Source: Bin125 sp026705025 (lineage in GTDB: Bacteria > Chloroflexota > Dehalococcoidia > Bin125). Taken from it: a stretch of 64,000 bases of DNA. This document shows, piece after piece, positions 61,974-64,000 of this stretch (position 1 is the first letter of the stretch; each line of letters begins with the position of its first letter). The stretch lies in assembly GCA_026705025.1 (NCBI GenBank), contig JAPPBN010000045.1, positions 186,001-250,000 on the forward strand. Direction: 5' to 3'. The notes under the pieces are model-generated. The model saw only the letters and a program-made list of their open reading frames with translations, searched no databases and was not told the origin of the DNA. The position numbers and the translations under genes were made by a program.

Positions 61974-63830
61974 CTACTCGACCGTGACCGTCTTTGCGAG
62001 GTTGCGCGGCTGGTCGATGTCCAGACCCCGAGTCAACGCGAGCTGGTATGCGAGCAGCTGGACCACCGGCGTGAGTGAAAAGGGCGTCAGCAGCGGCGGA
62101 GCAGGGGGCACGGCGATGAAGTGGTCGACCAGCTCGGCGAGTTCGGCGTCGCCTTCGTCGCCAACGGCGATCACCGGTGCTCGTCGGGCCCTGACCTGTT
62201 GAATGGCGGAGGTCATCTTGTCGAATAGCGGGCCGCGGGGCGCCAGCGCAATCACCGGGAATTCCTGATCGAGCAGCGCGATCGGCCCATGCTTCATTTC
62301 TCCGGCCGCATACCCTTCGGCGTGAACGTATGAGATCTCTTTGCATTTGAGGGCCGCTTCCATGGCGAGCGGATACTCAATGCCGCGACCGAGCACGAGG
62401 AAGTTTGAGGCAGCGCCGAACAGCTGGGCGATCTGGGCGCAACGAGCGGCTTGGCCAATGCCGCGCTCCAGCAGCGACGGCGCGGTGAGCAGCTGTTCGA
62501 GTCGTTTACTGAGCGCCTCCGTGCTCAGCCGACCCTGCGCGTGACCGATCCGGCAGGCGAGCAGATACAGCGCTGCCAACGAACCGACAAATGTCTTGGT
62601 CGAGGCGACGCCCACCTCGGGACCGCAGCGGATGATGATCGACGTGTCAGCCTGGCGGGTTGCTTCCGAGCCATCGACGTTGGTGATCACGACCTGCGGC
62701 GCGCCCCATCGATCGCGCACGTGGTTCATGGCGCCCAGGGTGTCGATCGTCTCCCCGGATTGCGTCACGGCGACGACCAGGGTCGATGGTCCCAGCACGG
62801 GAGCACGAAAGCGAAACTCTGATGCGTTGTCAAAGTCAGCGGGAATGCCGGCGATTTGCTCGATCCACCAGCGTCCGATCATTGCCGCGTGGAGCGAGGT
62901 GCCCATGCCGATGACCAACACTCGCTCAATGCTGGCCAGCGTCTCTGCCGGCAGTTCGAGATCGTCGGCGAGCGCGCTCGCCGGTTCAAGTCTGGCCCGG
63001 CCGCGAATCGTGTCGGACAGCGCGCGAGGCTGTTCGTGGATCTCCTTGAGCATGAAGTGCCGGAAGGGCCCGCGGGCAATCGCGACGGGATCCAGGTCGA
63101 CCTGGGTGGGCTCTGGCTGGAACTGCGTTCCCCCTTGACGCCGGATCGAGACGCTCTCTGACTCAATCGTTGCGATTTCGCCATCCTCAAGGTGATACAC
63201 ACTGGTCGTGTGGGGCAGCAGCGCGGGGAGGTCGCTGGCGACGAACACTTCACCGTCGCCGTATCCGATCACGATTCCCCCGGCGGAACCCTTGCGTGCG
63301 GCGTAGATCCGGTTCGGGCTGCCGCGATGGACCGCAGCGATCGCGTTCGCTCCACGCAGGCGGCCAATGGCGGACGCCAGGGCGTCTCCGAATGACTTTC
63401 CCGCTGCCAGCTCTCTCGAGATCAGCTCGGGAATGACCTCGGTGTCGGTATCGGATTGCCAGGAACGACCTTCGGCGTCGAGCCGTTCCTGCAGTTCCGC
63501 CTTCAACTCGCGGTAGTTCTCGACAATGCCGTTCTGCACGACAATCACGTCGCCAGAGGAGGAGGCGTGCGGATGGGCATTGCGATCGGACGGTTGGCCG
63601 TGAGTGGCCCATCGCGTGTGACCAATTCCGGTCGCGCCGCCCGGCATCCGATCGATCGCCGCTTGCAGGTCGCGAAGTTTGCCCTCTCGCTTCATCACCG
63701 ACAATGCGCCGTCATGGTCGAGGACCGCGATGCCCGACGAGTCATAGCCCCGATACTCGAGACGTTGCAATCCCTCAAGCAGAATCGGGCCGGCTGCTTG
63801 ATGGCCGACGTAGCCCACGATGCCACACAT
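61974..63830 (-). CDS. glmS: glutamine-fructose-6-phosphate aminotransferase (isomerising)
   Basis: A 618-residue GlmS that makes glucosamine-6-phosphate for the cell wall. ATG 63830 gives Met-Cys-Gly, exposing Cys2 as the glutaminase nucleophile (MCGIVGYVG). The N domain has LEYRGYDSSGIAV and GHTRWATHGQPSDRNAHPH. The two SIS domains carry VIGMGTSLHAAMIGRWW, TQSGETIDTLGAMN and FLVLGRGIEYPLAMEAALK. The protein ends DQPRNLAKTVTVE, the conserved C terminus. It is full length. No glmS riboswitch is recognisable in the 170 bases upstream. Confidence 0.96.
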   Translation of the reverse strand: MCGIVGYVGHQAAGPILLEGLQRLEYRGYDSSGIAVLDHDGALSVMKREGKLRDLQAAIDRMPGGATGIGHTRWATHGQPSDRNAHPHASSSGDVIVVQNGIVENYRELKAELQERLDAEGRSWQSDTDTEVIPELISRELAAGKSFGDALASAIGRLRGANAIAAVHRGSPNRIYAARKGSAGGIVIGYGDGEVFVASDLPALLPHTTSVYHLEDGEIATIESESVSIRRQGGTQFQPEPTQVDLDPVAIARGPFRHFMLKEIHEQPRALSDTIRGRARLEPASALADDLELPAETLASIERVLVIGMGTSLHAAMIGRWWIEQIAGIPADFDNASEFRFRAPVLGPSTLVVAVTQSGETIDTLGAMNHVRDRWGAPQVVITNVDGSEATRQADTSIIIRCGPEVGVASTKTFVGSLAALYLLACRIGHAQGRLSTEALSKRLEQLLTAPSLLERGIGQAARCAQIAQLFGAASNFLVLGRGIEYPLAMEAALKCKEISYVHAEGYAAGEMKHGPIALLDQEFPVIALAPRGPLFDKMTSAIQQVRARRAPVIAVGDEGDAELAELVDHFIAVPPAPPLLTPFSLTPVVQLLAYQLALTRGLDIDQPRNLAKTVTVE

Positions 63831-64000
63831 GGAGAACCCCGCGTCTACCCCGCCGCCGGCGTCGTCCAACTGCGACCGTTGGAACGCGGATTCGGTTGCG
63901 GCTGCCTGCTGGCCGTACCGTCCCGTGCACTGCCGTCTGCCATTGACTCTAAGAGCTCAGAGAGCGTGTAGACGAATGAAACTGGTCGATTCAGCGTGGA

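Noticed and set aside
63975..64000. Start of a plus-strand gene at the right edge (ATGAAACTGG)
   Set aside because: Only eight codons are visible and the upstream purine signal is weak, so it cannot be supported.
63831..64000. glmS ribozyme/riboswitch upstream of glmS
   Set aside because: No conserved glmS ribozyme core could be recognised in the 170 bases available, and the element is mostly known from Firmicutes.

Overview
The window reads as a chromosomal fragment of a high-GC, aerobic, heterotrophic bacterium. Gene content fits a Chloroflexota member of the Dehalococcoidia/SAR202 type best: three luciferase-like (LLM) flavin/F420 oxidoreductases, a deazaflavin-type nitroreductase and an F420/FMN split-barrel protein, several family III CoA-transferases, unusual acyl-CoA dehydrogenases, HyuA/HyuB and an EthD-like protein. 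This assignment is inference; no rRNA or tRNA gene is present to test it.

Layout. (1) 1-16 kb is accessory catabolism: a zinc-ribbon protein cut by the window edge, an alpha/beta hydrolase, an EthD-LLM pair, a PcaB/PurB-like lyase, a CoA-transferase, two acyl-CoA dehydrogenase homologues without the usual catalytic Glu, an HU protein, an O-methyltransferase, a DRTGG-domain ATPase, a double CoA-transferase with one apparently dead half, and a thiolase-like/DUF35 pair. (2) 15.7-25.1 kb holds PEP carboxylase, an S9 peptidase plus amidase pair, and a minus-strand group of DinB, LLM oxidoreductase, TrmH-family methyltransferase and exonuclease III. (3) 25.2-26.7 kb holds a cupin overlapping a three-TM protein, a 57-residue protein with a strong ribosome binding site, and a split-barrel protein. 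(4) 26.7-33.2 kb holds fumC, mdh, aconitase and an acyl-CoA carboxylase subunit, all on the minus strand. (5) 33.3-39.5 kb holds a LysM lipoprotein, an M28 peptidase lipoprotein, a two-TM protein and HyuB/HyuA. (6) 39.7-44.1 kb holds rplY and the run yvcK-secG-fmt-rlmN. (7) 44.1-52.8 kb holds tandem aldo/keto reductases, a secreted orphan, gatB, an SbcD-like nuclease, an HTH protein, an AcuI-like reductase and an LLM protein, with palindromic repeats after most plus-strand genes. (8) 52.8-63.9 kb holds a deazaflavin-type protein, rpoD, dnaG, an anchored Ig-like/CARDB-like protein, ppsA and glmS.

How it fits together. PEP carboxylase, PEP synthase, malate dehydrogenase, fumarase, aconitase and the acyl-CoA carboxylase connect C3, C4 and propionyl-type carbon with the TCA cycle and gluconeogenesis. 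The first 16 kb could feed that core with CoA thioesters released from cyclic or branched compounds by oxygenation, CoA transfer, oxidation and retro-aldol or thiolytic cleavage. The substrate cannot be read from sequence.

The most interesting non-coding signal is a family of intergenic palindromes. Six copies of a CCCTCTCCC/GGGAGAGGG element are present, and five of them directly follow plus-strand genes. Three hairpins have a conserved CTTGA loop and covarying stems. A 23-nt CCTGCCCC...GGGG unit appears inserted inside other repeats, and removing it restores the parent element. A second signal is 10-bp-phased repeats in two intergenic regions. No CRISPR array, prophage, insertion sequence or tRNA was found.
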